A stretch of DNA of 64,000 nucleotides from Chryseobacterium sp. LAM-KRS1 (GTDB lineage Bacteria; Bacteroidota; Bacteroidia; Flavobacteriales; Weeksellaceae): the NCBI RefSeq assembly GCF_013184525.1, contig NZ_JAAOIZ010000005.1, forward strand, positions 62,001-126,000, in the 5' to 3' direction. The notes beneath the pieces are model-generated. The model made no database searches and was not told the DNA's origin. It was given only the letters and a program-made list of their open reading frames with translations. How positions within the stretch are numbered: position 1 is the first letter of the stretch; every line of letters starts with the position of its first letter. Below, piece after piece: positions 53,092-63,022 of this stretch. Position numbers and translations under genes: made by a program.

Positions 53092-56000
53092 TTATTTAAG
53101 CTTGTTTCTGGGGAGTCCGATTTCGTGGGCTTGGGGATAAGGAAGCCTGTTTGTCATACTTACGTCCTCTCTGATCTGTTTATGAATATCGTATTGCATT
53201 TCTTTGTCATATGCATATCTTGGATCAGGAATGAATGGCATTTTGGCCATTTTGGTAACCGTAATGGTCGGAAAATGAAAATCAACTTCCACAGTTCCTA
53301 AAAGAAGATAGCATCCCCCACCCTGAAATGTATACTTTTCAAGACTGTCCGGAAAATGGGCAGTATCAAAGTAATCGCCGTTCACATCGATCCAGGTTCC
53401 GAAATACATCGTTCCTTTTTTGGTAGGGACATGTTTTCTGGAGATGAGGTAAGCCAGCATTTTTACCTGTTTTTTATGGTACTGTAGCAGGTCTTTCACA
53501 AAAACGGAACCTCTGTAACCGGTCTTCAGCAAGTCAAAAGGACTGCATGATATGGTAAACCCCAGAATTTCAATTTCATCGAAAGCATCTTCAAAAGTTT
53601 CCCTTTTCAGCCGGGGAAGTTTGTATTCTTTAACAGGTTCTTCGATCAGCATCAATCCTCTGTTTTCCGGTTTGAAATTAACCAGGAGCATCCTTACTTC
53701 CACCAGTAGTTCGTTTTTCTGTTTTCCGGTAAACCGGAAAGCTCCGATGAAAATAAGTATTTGTGCGGTTTCAAGTCCGACAGGGACTCTTCGGATAAAA
53801 TCCTCCAGGGATTTATAATTCCCGTTTCTGGCTCTTTCCTCAACGATAAAATGGGCAATCCTGGTTTCAAGACCCTGTAAATGCATTAACCCGAGATAAA
53901 TTTCTTTTCCGTGCAGGGTGGTTTGAAAATCACTGGTGTTCACGCAAGGGTTGCAGACAATTCCACCCGACATTTTGGTTTCATGAATGTAGACCTCGGT
54001 ACGGTAAAATCCACCCATGTTATTGATCACGGAAACCATAAACTCCAGCGGATAGTATACTTTCAGATATAAACTCTGATAACTTTCTACCGCATAGGAA
54101 GCAGAATGAGCCTTACAGAATGAGTACCCGGCAAAAGACTCGATCTGGCGATAGGCTTCAGCAGTAAGCTGTAACGAATGTCCTTTTTCTTCACAGGATT
54201 TGAAAAAATTAGCTTTTACTTCCCGAAGCTTTTCAATAGAGCGACCTTTCCCGCTCATCGCTCTCCGGAGAATATCTCCATCTGCTAATGATAATCCTCC
54301 AAAATACTGGGAAATTTTGATCACATCTTCCTGATACACCATGATTCCATAAGTTTCTTTCAGATGTTCTTCAAATACGGAATGAAAATATTCAAACTGG
54401 TCGGGATGGTTATGCCGGAAGATGTATTCGCGCATCATTCCGCTTTGGGCAACACCGGGTCTGATAATGGAAGAAGCCGCCACTAAAATTTTATAGTTAT
54501 CACATTTCAACCTTCGCAAGAGCCCCCGCATGGCAGGACTTTCAATATAAAAACAACCTATTGTTCTGCCTTGTGCCAGATATTCATTACACACTTCTTC
54601 ATCTTTGGAAATTGAGGTATCCCGAATATCTATATCAATATTCCTTGTTTTTTTGATCAGCTTAACGGTATCGTTAATGGTTCCTAAACCTCTTTGGGAA
54701 AGTATATCAAATTTTTCAAAACCGATATCTTCAGCAACATTCATATCGAACTGGACAATGGGAAATCCTTTAGGAGGCATTTCAAGGGCTGTAAAATGGG
54801 TAATAGGCTCTTCCGAAATCAGAATTCCGCAAGCATGCATACTCCTTTGATTAGGAAATTTTTCTAATAATTTACCATATTTATGAACATGCTCTATAAC
54901 TAGGCTCTTATCATGCAGTTCCATCCGTTGGCTGGTCAGCTCGTCCAGTTCTTCTTTTGGCAGACCAAAAACCTTTCCTACTTCACGCAATATCGATTTG
55001 TACTTAAATTCAACGTTAGTTCCGCAGAATGCGACATGTTCTTTTCCATAGCGATCAAAAATATATTGCAGAATAGCATCCCTTTCCTGCCAGCTCCAGT
55101 CAATATCAAAGTCTGGTGGGGTCTTCCTATTCAGATTGAGGAAGCGTTCAAAATACAGATCCAGTTCCAGCGGGCAGATATCTGTAATTTCTAAACAAAA
55201 ACTTACAATACTGTTGGCTCCACTTCCCCGTCCTACATGCATAAATCCCATTCTGTTGCTGTATCTGATGATATCCCAGACGATCAGGAAATAAGAACTG
55301 AAATTAAGCTCATCAATCACTTTAAGTTCTTTTTCAACCCTTGCTCTGGCAATTTCATGATCTAAGCCATAGCGTTTTTTTAATCCTAAATAGGCCAGTC
55401 TGGTCAGCATTTTAAGATCTCCTTCTTTGGACCGGGTGTAATGTAATTTATTTTTAACTCTCTTATAGTCAAACTCAAAATGACAGGAATTGAGAATATG
55501 CTGTGTATTTTTAATAATTTCTGGATACTGATAAAAAGCATCACGGAGACTTTGTTCCCGTTTGAAATATTCCGTTTTATGGCAGGTGTCATCTTCAGTC
55601 AGTTTACTGAGGAGTGTATTGTTATCTATGGCCCGAAGAATACAGTGCAGGTTATAATCCTTTCTGGTGGCGAATGTTATCGGATGCAGTACCACCATTT
55701 TATGGATGAGGTTCTGATATTCAGTACGGATAAGAAGTGTCAATTCTTCCTCCCGGATCCCTATAAACTCATTTTCTCTAAGTGTTTCAGGAATATTTTC
55801 TTTAGGATAGATCACAAATACATTGGCAAATTGCGGAGCGGCTTCCGTGAGGTTTTTTCCATTGCAGTTATAATCCGTAATCATTTGGTTGATCTCTCCA
55901 ATCCCGCTGAATTCCTTTGCAATAGCGATATAAAGAAGCCTACCCTCTTTCCTTATTTCAACTCCGGCGATGGGTTTTATACCACATTGGTCACATAACG

Positions 56001-56145
56001 TTTTAAATTCGTAGATTCCGGTAATGGTATTGATATCCGTTAAAACCAATTCCCGGGCTCCTGATTCCTGAGTTTGTTTTACCAGCTCTTTGATGGATAG
56101 TGTGCCATAACGAAGGCTGTGGAAAGAATGACAATTGAGAAACAT
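53092..56145 (-). CDS. Error-prone DNA polymerase III alpha subunit (DnaE2/ImuC-like)
   Basis: A 1017-residue C-family DNA polymerase. The N-terminal PHP domain (HSFHSLRYGTLSIKEL) is followed by polymerase motifs: GRGSGANSIVSFCLEITDICPLEL, PPDFDIDW (Asp347 and Asp349, equivalents of the two catalytic Asp residues), then FEKFDILSQRGLGTI with a third acidic residue. SPAMRGLLRRL and the EEHLKETYGIMVYQEDVI region are typical of DnaE2. It is shorter than replicative DnaE and sits in an operon 4 bases after a Y-family polymerase. The combination makes it a translesion mutasome component; it is probably SOS-type induced. Confidence 0.9.
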   Translation of the reverse strand: MFLNCHSFHSLRYGTLSIKELVKQTQESGARELVLTDINTITGIYEFKTLCDQCGIKPIAGVEIRKEGRLLYIAIAKEFSGIGEINQMITDYNCNGKNLTEAAPQFANVFVIYPKENIPETLRENEFIGIREEELTLLIRTEYQNLIHKMVVLHPITFATRKDYNLHCILRAIDNNTLLSKLTEDDTCHKTEYFKREQSLRDAFYQYPEIIKNTQHILNSCHFEFDYKRVKNKLHYTRSKEGDLKMLTRLAYLGLKKRYGLDHEIARARVEKELKVIDELNFSSYFLIVWDIIRYSNRMGFMHVGRGSGANSIVSFCLEITDICPLELDLYFERFLNLNRKTPPDFDIDWSWQERDAILQYIFDRYGKEHVAFCGTNVEFKYKSILREVGKVFGLPKEELDELTSQRMELHDKSLVIEHVHKYGKLLEKFPNQRSMHACGILISEEPITHFTALEMPPKGFPIVQFDMNVAEDIGFEKFDILSQRGLGTINDTVKLIKKTRNIDIDIRDTSISKDEEVCNEYLAQGRTIGCFYIESPAMRGLLRRLKCDNYKILVAASSIIRPGVAQSGMMREYIFRHNHPDQFEYFHSVFEEHLKETYGIMVYQEDVIKISQYFGGLSLADGDILRRAMSGKGRSIEKLREVKANFFKSCEEKGHSLQLTAEAYRQIESFAGYSFCKAHSASYAVESYQSLYLKVYYPLEFMVSVINNMGGFYRTEVYIHETKMSGGIVCNPCVNTSDFQTTLHGKEIYLGLMHLQGLETRIAHFIVEERARNGNYKSLEDFIRRVPVGLETAQILIFIGAFRFTGKQKNELLVEVRMLLVNFKPENRGLMLIEEPVKEYKLPRLKRETFEDAFDEIEILGFTISCSPFDLLKTGYRGSVFVKDLLQYHKKQVKMLAYLISRKHVPTKKGTMYFGTWIDVNGDYFDTAHFPDSLEKYTFQGGGCYLLLGTVEVDFHFPTITVTKMAKMPFIPDPRYAYDKEMQYDIHKQIREDVSMTNRLPYPQAHEIGLPRNKLK

Positions 56146-56149
56146 AGCG

Positions 56150-57313
56150 TTAGAATAATCTGTTTTTATTTTCTAAATCAAAGCCGGAAGCTCTGCCGAC
56201 AGCCTGGGCTCCAAAACGATTTTTGATGTAATCCATCGACTGATAAAGATTCATCAGCTCTTCGGTATCTTCGAAAAGATCCATCTGATGGTTTCCATGA
56301 ACCAGTCCTGTGAAGCGTAACCCTACCAAACGAAGGCGCATTCTTCTGGTGTAAGCTTTTTGGAATAATTCCAGGGCAACCCGTGAAAGGGTATGATCTG
56401 CAGAAGTATAAGATACTTTACATTGTTTGGTCTCCGTATCAAAATTGGAATACCGGATCTTAATCGTTACCGTTGAAGTCAGCCATCTTTCTTTCCGGAG
56501 CTGATAAGCCAGCTGCTCAGCCATTCCCGATATCAGCCCTTTTAAAGAAACCATATCCATGGTATCATTCGAAAAAGTTCTTTCCGTTGAGATTGATTTC
56601 CTTTCCGAATAAGGAATGACCGGATTCTCATCAATTCCATTGGCTTTTTTCCAGAGTTCAATCCCGTTTTTTCCGATCATCTGTTGTAATACCAGAACAG
56701 GCATTTCAGATAATGTATGAATGGTTCGAATTCCTATTCTTGAAAGGAGCTGAAAAGTAGCATTTCCTACCATCGGAATCTTCCTTATTGATAAAGGGTT
56801 AAGAAATCCCTGCATATTCTGCGGCTTTATTTCGAGCTTTCCATCGGGTTTAGATTCCCCACTTCCGATTTTTGAGACGGTTTTGTTGTTGGATAATGCA
56901 AAGCTGATGGGAAGCCCCGTTTCTTTTGTGACGGCAGCAGCAATTTCTGTAGTCCACTGATAGCATCCGAAAAACTGATCCATTCCGGACAGGTCGAGAT
57001 AAAATTCATCAATACTGGCTTTCTCCATTACCGGAACCTTACTTTGAATGACCTCTGTTACCAGATGGGATAAGTTGGAATACATTTCATGATCTCCACG
57101 GATCACTTTAGCATCAGGGCAGAGCTTAAGTGCCATTCTTATCGGCATGGCAGAGCGTACTCCAAACTTTCTTGCTTCATAGGAACATGATGCTACTACT
57201 CCACGGTCCCCACCTCCTATGATCAGAGGGATTCCGTTAAGTTCTGAGTTATTAAGACGCTCACAGGATACAAAAAATGTATCCAGGTCCATATGTACAA
57301 TCGATCGTTCCAC
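56150..57313 (-). CDS. dinB: Y-family DNA polymerase (DinB/Pol IV-like) of the mutasome
   Basis: A 387-residue translesion polymerase. The catalytic acids are present (Asp9 in HMDLDTFF, Asp102 and Glu103 in SIDEFYLD), so this is not a catalytically dead ImuB. The clamp-binding motif QMDLF is at 343-347, near the C-terminus. The start is GTG at 57313; a stop lies four codons upstream in frame and the ATG at codon 8 would cut into the palm. A -7 element abuts it, suggesting a leaderless message. It is followed by the DnaE2-like gene after 4 bases. Confidence 0.92.
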   Translation of the reverse strand: MERSIVHMDLDTFFVSCERLNNSELNGIPLIIGGGDRGVVASCSYEARKFGVRSAMPIRMALKLCPDAKVIRGDHEMYSNLSHLVTEVIQSKVPVMEKASIDEFYLDLSGMDQFFGCYQWTTEIAAAVTKETGLPISFALSNNKTVSKIGSGESKPDGKLEIKPQNMQGFLNPLSIRKIPMVGNATFQLLSRIGIRTIHTLSEMPVLVLQQMIGKNGIELWKKANGIDENPVIPYSERKSISTERTFSNDTMDMVSLKGLISGMAEQLAYQLRKERWLTSTVTIKIRYSNFDTETKQCKVSYTSADHTLSRVALELFQKAYTRRMRLRLVGLRFTGLVHGNHQMDLFEDTEELMNLYQSMDYIKNRFGAQAVGRASGFDLENKNRLF

Positions 57314-57317
57314 GAAA

Positions 57318-57362
57318 CAAAATTAGTTACAATTTGTATCAAAATTATTATATTTGTTGATA
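57318..57362. promoter_or_regulatory. Divergent promoters and inverted repeat between dinB and the S24 gene
   Basis: For the S24 gene TATATTTG (57349-57356) is a perfect -7 element. For dinB the minus strand has TAATTTTG twice (complements of 57318-57325 and 57340-57347). The inverted repeat TATCAA (57337-57342)/TTGATA (57357-57362) overlaps elements of both promoters. A LexA-like repressor binding there could control both directions. Confidence 0.55.
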
Positions 57363-57374
57363 TAATTTATAGCA

Positions 57375-58145
57375 ATGTCAATTTTAGCAGAAAACATAAG
57401 GTATTTGAGAGATCAATTGAAGTTATCTCAACAATCCGTAGCAGATAACTTATCAATCACGCGCGGACGGTATGCAAAATATGAAGATGGCGCTTCGCAA
57501 CCTCCGATAGAGCTATTGATTAAGATGTCCAGGTATTACAGGGTAAGTATCGATCTGATGGTAACGATAGATCTTAAGAAATACCCATTAAATGATATTA
57601 TTAATCTTCCCGATAACAGAATTGTGCTTCCTGTCGTAGTTGATCAATCGGGAAATAACAGCATTGAAATTATTCCTCAGAAAGCATCGATGGGATACCT
57701 GTCCGGATATACCGATCCAGGGTACATTGAAAACCTCCAGAATATCTCCCTGCCCTTTCTTACAAATGGAAAATACAGGGCTTTTCCTGTAGAAGGAGAT
57801 TCGATGCCGCCTTTTAAAGATGGTTCTTATATTGTCGGAAAATACATTGAAAAAACAGAAGACCTGAAGCCTGATAAAACATACATTTTCGTAACGTTAA
57901 ATGATGGAATTACTTATAAAAGATTTAAATCCAGAAAAGAAAATGCGCTTCATATAGCGGCTGACAATCCATTTTATGAGCCTTATGATATTATTTTGAG
58001 TGATTTACTGGAGGTTTGGGAATATGCCTGTGGAATTTCGATCCGGGAATTTGAAAATGAAGACAGAACCCAAAGTGTAAAAGACATGTTTCTGGAATTG
58101 CGGAGAGATATCAAAAATCTTAATCAAAAGGTATCAGGATTGTAG
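57375..58145 (+). CDS. LexA-like XRE/S24 repressor
   Basis: A 256-residue protein with an N-terminal XRE helix-turn-helix (residues 5-60, LKLSQQSVADNLSITRGRYAKYEDG) and a C-terminal S24 peptidase domain. Ser143 in VEGDSMPPF and Lys182 in GITYKRF form the LexA-type Ser-Lys dyad, and ASMGYLSG near residue 104 is a plausible self-cleavage segment (normally Ala-Gly). This architecture is a DNA-damage-sensitive repressor. It is divergent from dinB-dnaE2, the polymerases it most likely controls. Confidence 0.88.
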   Translation: MSILAENIRYLRDQLKLSQQSVADNLSITRGRYAKYEDGASQPPIELLIKMSRYYRVSIDLMVTIDLKKYPLNDIINLPDNRIVLPVVVDQSGNNSIEIIPQKASMGYLSGYTDPGYIENLQNISLPFLTNGKYRAFPVEGDSMPPFKDGSYIVGKYIEKTEDLKPDKTYIFVTLNDGITYKRFKSRKENALHIAADNPFYEPYDIILSDLLEVWEYACGISIREFENEDRTQSVKDMFLELRRDIKNLNQKVSGL

Positions 58146-58342
58146 TGATGATAAAAAGAAATCCGTTTTAAGTTGAATTACCTTATAAATGATTGATTAT
58201 CAAAATATATGAAATCCTGCATATATACTATTGATAATGGGATTGATCGCTGTGTTGTATGTTAAAAGTGAAAAAAATAACATATTTGTAAAAAATGGCA
58301 TAATTTATTCTTTATATAAACCGAATTCTTATACTTTATATC

Positions 58343-58570
58343 ATGGCACATCGAAATTTACATAAAGAAGATTTTGTACCAACTGATGACGGACGATATC
58401 AGGTTGAATACAAAAAAACAGAAATTGGGGAAGGCTCGAATCTTACTGTAGAGAAAAGAAATGAAGATGGAAGTTTCGAGGTTATACAGGCTATGATAAG
58501 AAGACTGAACGACCGTATTTTTATCAGTTGGAGTGAGCCGTTTGAGGGCAGACTTATCTTTGAAAAGTAA
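58343..58570 (+). CDS. Small protein of unknown function
   Basis: A 75-residue soluble protein with no signal sequence and a beta-rich composition (GRYQVEYKKTEIGEGSNLTV and FISWSEPFEGRLIFEK). I recognise no family. It is followed 12 bases later by another small gene, so the two are probably co-transcribed. Confidence 0.5.
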   Translation: MAHRNLHKEDFVPTDDGRYQVEYKKTEIGEGSNLTVEKRNEDGSFEVIQAMIRRLNDRIFISWSEPFEGRLIFEK

Positions 58571-58582
58571 TAAAAAAGCAAT

Positions 58583-58807
58583 ATGGAGTACAACGAAGCA
58601 GTTCAGCATAAAAAAGAATCTTTAAAAAAAGCTGATGAAACGGTATTGAAGGATTATCATATCATTATTACCCCAGCTAATACGGAAGAGAGTCAAAAAC
58701 ACATTGAGGCTTTTCTGAAAGCTCCTGATAAATTTGATGATGAAAGTTGTAAAAAGTTTTGTTCGGATGGTGAATATCAGGTTGTAAGTTTTAGAAAAGA
58801 GGAGTAA
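58583..58807 (+). CDS. Small charged protein of unknown function
   Basis: A 74-residue, Lys- and Glu-rich, mainly helical protein (SLKKADETVLKDYHIIITPANTEES). Two cysteines lie in CKKFCSDGEYQVVSF. No family is recognised. It sits in a run of small plus-strand genes after the S24 repressor. Confidence 0.5.
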   Translation: MEYNEAVQHKKESLKKADETVLKDYHIIITPANTEESQKHIEAFLKAPDKFDDESCKKFCSDGEYQVVSFRKEE

Positions 58808-58847
58808 CCAACGAAAGAAACGTATTGAGGTTCTGAATTCAGGATAA

Positions 58848-59081
<234 letters not shown>

Positions 59082-59096
59082 AATTTAAAATATTAA

Positions 59097-59139
59097 AATA
59101 TCCTTTACCGGATTATTTACCGGTGAAGGATATTTTTTT
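59097..59139 (+). terminator. Intrinsic terminator after the Lmo0937-type gene
   Basis: Fifteen-base arms at 59097-59111 and 59120-59134 (core CCTTTACCGG/CCGGTGAAGG, one G-U pair) flank an eight-base loop and are followed by a T run. It ends 12 bases before the next start codon. Confidence 0.85.
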
Positions 59140-59150
59140 AATTTCTTACA

Positions 59151-59762
59151 ATGGACCAGCTTAGCTTATTTGATGCAGAAGAATATTACCAGTTTCCTAA
59201 AGAGTTATTGGAATATACGGATCATTTTCTATCACAACAGGAAGCAAAAGAGCTTCAGGAGTTTTTAATGGAAACTGCCCCATGGATCCAGACGACTCAG
59301 AAAATGTATGACAAAGAAGTTTTGACGCCACGCCTGACCGCTTGGTATGGAGACAAAGGCAAATCTTATCAGTTAAGTGGTACCCGTGTTGTGGTTAATC
59401 CATGGTCCCCTGAATTACTGGCATTGAAACAGCGTTTGGAACAGACAACCGGATATACATTCAATTCGGTATTACTGAACCTGTACAGAAATGGCAATGA
59501 TTCCGTTGCGTGGCACAGGGACAGAGACAGTGAGTTGGGAAACCGGCCTGTAATCGCTTCTCTGAGTCTTGGACAGGTCAGAAATTTTGATTTCCGTAAA
59601 GTGGATGATCATCATTTAAAATACAGCCTCCCTCTTTCGCATGGATCGCTGTTGATCATGAAAGGTAATTTGCAGGTTAACTGGGAACATAGAATTGCGA
59701 AATCAGCCAAGCCTATGCAACCCCGGATCAACCTTACTTTTCGATTGATTAAAGAATTGTAA
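59151..59762 (+). CDS. AlkB-like 2-oxoglutarate/Fe(II) dioxygenase
   Basis: A 203-residue enzyme that reverses N-alkyl damage in DNA by oxidative dealkylation. The iron ligands are His and Asp in WHRDRDSEL and His in VNWEHRI; RINLTFRLI carries the Arg residues that bind 2-oxoglutarate. FNSVLLNLYRNGNDSVAWHRD and RPVIASLSLGQVRNFDFR match the group of bacterial AlkB homologues. It lies near the mutagenesis cassette but has its own terminator-bounded position. Confidence 0.9.
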   Translation: MDQLSLFDAEEYYQFPKELLEYTDHFLSQQEAKELQEFLMETAPWIQTTQKMYDKEVLTPRLTAWYGDKGKSYQLSGTRVVVNPWSPELLALKQRLEQTTGYTFNSVLLNLYRNGNDSVAWHRDRDSELGNRPVIASLSLGQVRNFDFRKVDDHHLKYSLPLSHGSLLIMKGNLQVNWEHRIAKSAKPMQPRINLTFRLIKEL

Positions 59763-59764
59763 TC

Positions 59765-60223
59765 TTACTTTTGCAACAGTTCCTCCAGTTCTGAAAGGAA
59801 CAACACCTGCGCTGGATTAATACGTATTTTTGCTTCTTCTGAATCGAACCATTCCCATTGGTCTACCTCCGGTATTTCCATACGTTTTCCTGATCTTGGC
59901 GGCCATTCTATTTGTAAAGAATTGCTGAAAAGCTGTGTCGTTTCAATATCTGTTTCTATTGCCCAGGCATGCACTGTTTTACCTCCTTTCTGCCGGATGG
60001 GAGTCAGTCCTATGAATTCTCCTTCTATAGATTGTCCGGTTTCCTCTTTAAATTCTATGCGGGCCCGTTCCAGGGGATCTTCCCCCTGTTCTATTTCTCC
60101 TTTGGGAATGGACCAGGCACCTTTATCTTTATTCTTCCAGAAGGGGCCTCCCGGATGAACCAGAAAATAAAACAGATGGTTATTTTCTTTTTTAAATAAT
60201 AAGATGCCTGCACTTGTTTTCAT
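59765..60223 (-). CDS. Nudix hydrolase
   Basis: A 152-residue enzyme with the Nudix box at GEIEQGEDPLERARIEFKEE. The consensus REUXEE is changed to IEFKEE (Arg to Ile), although the metal-binding glutamates are kept. ASAGILLFKK at the N-terminus and WSIPKGEIEQGEDP suggest a diadenosine tetraphosphate- or nucleotide-type member. It converges with the AlkB-like gene with a 2-base gap. Confidence 0.85.
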   Translation of the reverse strand: MKTSAGILLFKKENNHLFYFLVHPGGPFWKNKDKGAWSIPKGEIEQGEDPLERARIEFKEETGQSIEGEFIGLTPIRQKGGKTVHAWAIETDIETTQLFSNSLQIEWPPRSGKRMEIPEVDQWEWFDSEEAKIRINPAQVLFLSELEELLQK

Positions 60224-60250
60224 TCCATCGTATAGTCCGGATTCCGGAGA

Positions 60251-63022
60251 TTAATTATTCTTTAAATAATCCCGCAAAACGTACTGTAATATTCCCTGGT
60301 TTTTATAATATTCAATTTCTATTGCCGAATCTAATCTTGCCTTAACGGTGAATACTGTTTCTTTTCCTGAAGGGTGTACAGCTTTTACATTAAGCATTTT
60401 ATGCGGAACCAGATTTTCCTCTAAACCGGTGATGGTATACGTTTCCGTTCCGTCCAATCCTAAAGAGGCTGCATTTTCTCCATCATTGAAAACCAATGGT
60501 GCCACACCCATTCCAACCAGATTGCTTCTATGGATACGTTCAAAGCTTTCAGCGATCACTGCTTTTACACCTAACAGGAAAGTTCCTTTTGCAGCCCAGT
60601 CACGGGAGGATCCTGATCCATATTCTTTACCCGCTAAAATAATCAGCGGTGTATGGTCTTTTTGGTATTGCATCGCCGTATCAAAAACCGTTTTAACTTC
60701 TCCTGTAGGTAAATAACGACTGTATCCACCCTCTCTGTCAGCTATTTTATTTTTTATCCTTACGTTGGCAAAAGTTCCGCGCATCATCACTTCATGATTT
60801 CCTCTTCTGGAACCATAAGAATTAAAATGTTCTTTGTTTACATTATTGGCTTTCAGATAACTTCCTGCCGCAGAGTCTTCTTTAAAAGATCCGGCCGGTG
60901 AAATGTGATCGGTGGTTACAGAATCTCCGAGATACAGCAGCACTTTTGCATTTTTTATATCGGTTACAGGATCCGGCTGAGCCTTGATATTTTCAAAAAA
61001 AGGAGCTTCTTTGATATAGGTTGAGCTTTTGTTCCACTCGAAATTCTGATCCAGGTTAACTTCAAGATCCTGCCAGTCTTCTGAACCATCAAAGATTACA
61101 TTATAAACGTCTTCAAAATCTTCCTGTTTCATGCACTCATTGATCGTTCTTTGGATCTCTTCGCGTGAAGGCCAGATATCTTTTAAATAGACGGGCTGTC
61201 CATTCGGATCATAGTCCAGAGGGTCTGTAATTAAATTGATATCAACATGTCCAACCAAAGCATAGGCAACAACCAACATTGGTGACATGAGGAAATTCAT
61301 CTTAACCTGCGGATGCACTCTTGCCTCAAAATTCCTGTTTCCGGAAAGTACCGAAGCTACTACCAGCTCGCCATTATCAACTGCTGTTGCAATAGCAGGT
61401 GGAAGTGGTCCTGAATTTCCGATACATGAGGTACAGCCATAGCCGACTGTATGAAAGCGAAGTGCCTCCAGATCTGTATTAAGTCCGGATCTTTCAAGGT
61501 ATTTTGTAACGACTTTGGAACCTGGTGCCAGAGATGTCTTAACCCATGATTTTGTTCGAAGTCCTTTTTCTATGGCATTTCGGGCTAAAAGTCCTGCTCC
61601 TACCATAACAGCAGGGTTTGATGTGTTGGTGCAACTGGTAATCGCTGCAATTACAATGCTTCCGTCACTTAAGACAAATTCAGAATTATTTTGTTTGATC
61701 CTTACAGTTCGTAAAGAGTCCTGAATAACTTCCGAATGAAGTTCTCCTTCAATAGGAACTTTTCCAAACGTAAATTCCGTTCCCGAACCTCCGTCCGCTA
61801 ACCAGGCATACTCTGTTCTTTTGGAAATAGGTTCGTAATTACGATGATGCTCGTCTTTTAAAACTTCAGAAAATCTCTGGCTAAGATCTTTAACTAAAAT
61901 TTTATCCTGAGGACGTTTAGGCCCGGATACCGTTGGTTCAAGGGTCGACAGATCAAGTTCTGCGACGGATGAATATTTAATTTCTTCCGTTCCGGTTCTC
62001 CATAAAAGATTTTCTTTGCAGTATTCCTCAACAATTTTGATCTGTTCCGGAGAACGGTTGGTAGCATGCATGTATTCCAAAGTACGTGAGTCGATAGGGA
62101 AATAAGTAACCGTACATCCGAATTCCGGAGACATATTGGAAATAGTGGCACGGTCGGTAACCGTTAAATGATCAAGCCCTTCACCAAAGACTTCCACAAA
62201 TTTCCCAACCACTCCCTGGTTTCTGAGGATCTTTGTGATTGAAAGAACCATATCGGTAGCAGTACAATGATCAGGAATTTTTCCTGTCAGTTTTAAACCT
62301 ACTACCTCAGGACAGGTAAAGAAAATAGGCTGTCCCAGCATAGCTGCTTCCGCTTCTATCCCACCAACACCCCAGGCGATAACCCCGATTCCGTTTACCA
62401 TTGGCGTATGTGAGTCTGTCCCTACCAATGTATCAGGAAAGAGCCATCCGTCTCTGCTGATCACTCCTTTTGCTAAATATTCCAGGTTAACCTGATGGCA
62501 TATTCCCATTCCGGGAGGAACTACGGTAAAATTATTCAACCCATGTTGTGCCCATTTCAGAACTTCATACCGTTCCTTATTCCTTTCAAACTCCAGTTCT
62601 ACATTCCGGTCATAAGAATAATCGGTTCCGAAATAGTCTACCTGAACGGAATGGTCGATAACCAGATCTACCGGAATAGCTGGATTGATCTTTTGTCCGT
62701 TTTTTCCCTGCCTCACAAATTCTGCCCTTAAAGAAGCCATATCTACTACTGCCGGTACTCCCGTGAAATCCTGCATCAGGATCCTGGCGGGTTTAAAAGG
62801 GATATCCTTATCATTAGGAGCAGGTGTCCATTGCAGTAAGGTATTGATATGTTCGTCTGTAATACCAAAACCGTCATAATTCCTTAAAACATTTTCTAGA
62901 AGAATACGGATACTGAACGGAAGATGATCCACACCTCCCGGCAGGTTTCTTAAAGAGCTATAAGTATAAGATTTTCCATCAATAGTAATTTGTTGTACAG
63001 ATTTTGCGTTTGGGGTGTTCAT
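60251..63022 (-). CDS. acnA: Aconitate hydratase (AcnA type)
   Basis: A 923-residue TCA-cycle enzyme that isomerises citrate and isocitrate through a [4Fe-4S] cluster. Cluster cysteines are in TSCTNTSNP and GYGCTSCIGNSGPL. DSHTPMVNGIGVIAWGVGG, FEVFGEGLDHL-type loops and the C-terminal swivel domain with GDSVTTDHISPAGSF and GSGSSRDWAAKG complete the AcnA/IRP layout. The length is typical. The gene is alone, with about 190 bases on its 5' side that include a terminator from the next gene. Confidence 0.95.
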   Translation of the reverse strand: MNTPNAKSVQQITIDGKSYTYSSLRNLPGGVDHLPFSIRILLENVLRNYDGFGITDEHINTLLQWTPAPNDKDIPFKPARILMQDFTGVPAVVDMASLRAEFVRQGKNGQKINPAIPVDLVIDHSVQVDYFGTDYSYDRNVELEFERNKERYEVLKWAQHGLNNFTVVPPGMGICHQVNLEYLAKGVISRDGWLFPDTLVGTDSHTPMVNGIGVIAWGVGGIEAEAAMLGQPIFFTCPEVVGLKLTGKIPDHCTATDMVLSITKILRNQGVVGKFVEVFGEGLDHLTVTDRATISNMSPEFGCTVTYFPIDSRTLEYMHATNRSPEQIKIVEEYCKENLLWRTGTEEIKYSSVAELDLSTLEPTVSGPKRPQDKILVKDLSQRFSEVLKDEHHRNYEPISKRTEYAWLADGGSGTEFTFGKVPIEGELHSEVIQDSLRTVRIKQNNSEFVLSDGSIVIAAITSCTNTSNPAVMVGAGLLARNAIEKGLRTKSWVKTSLAPGSKVVTKYLERSGLNTDLEALRFHTVGYGCTSCIGNSGPLPPAIATAVDNGELVVASVLSGNRNFEARVHPQVKMNFLMSPMLVVAYALVGHVDINLITDPLDYDPNGQPVYLKDIWPSREEIQRTINECMKQEDFEDVYNVIFDGSEDWQDLEVNLDQNFEWNKSSTYIKEAPFFENIKAQPDPVTDIKNAKVLLYLGDSVTTDHISPAGSFKEDSAAGSYLKANNVNKEHFNSYGSRRGNHEVMMRGTFANVRIKNKIADREGGYSRYLPTGEVKTVFDTAMQYQKDHTPLIILAGKEYGSGSSRDWAAKGTFLLGVKAVIAESFERIHRSNLVGMGVAPLVFNDGENAASLGLDGTETYTITGLEENLVPHKMLNVKAVHPSGKETVFTVKARLDSAIEIEYYKNQGILQYVLRDYLKNN

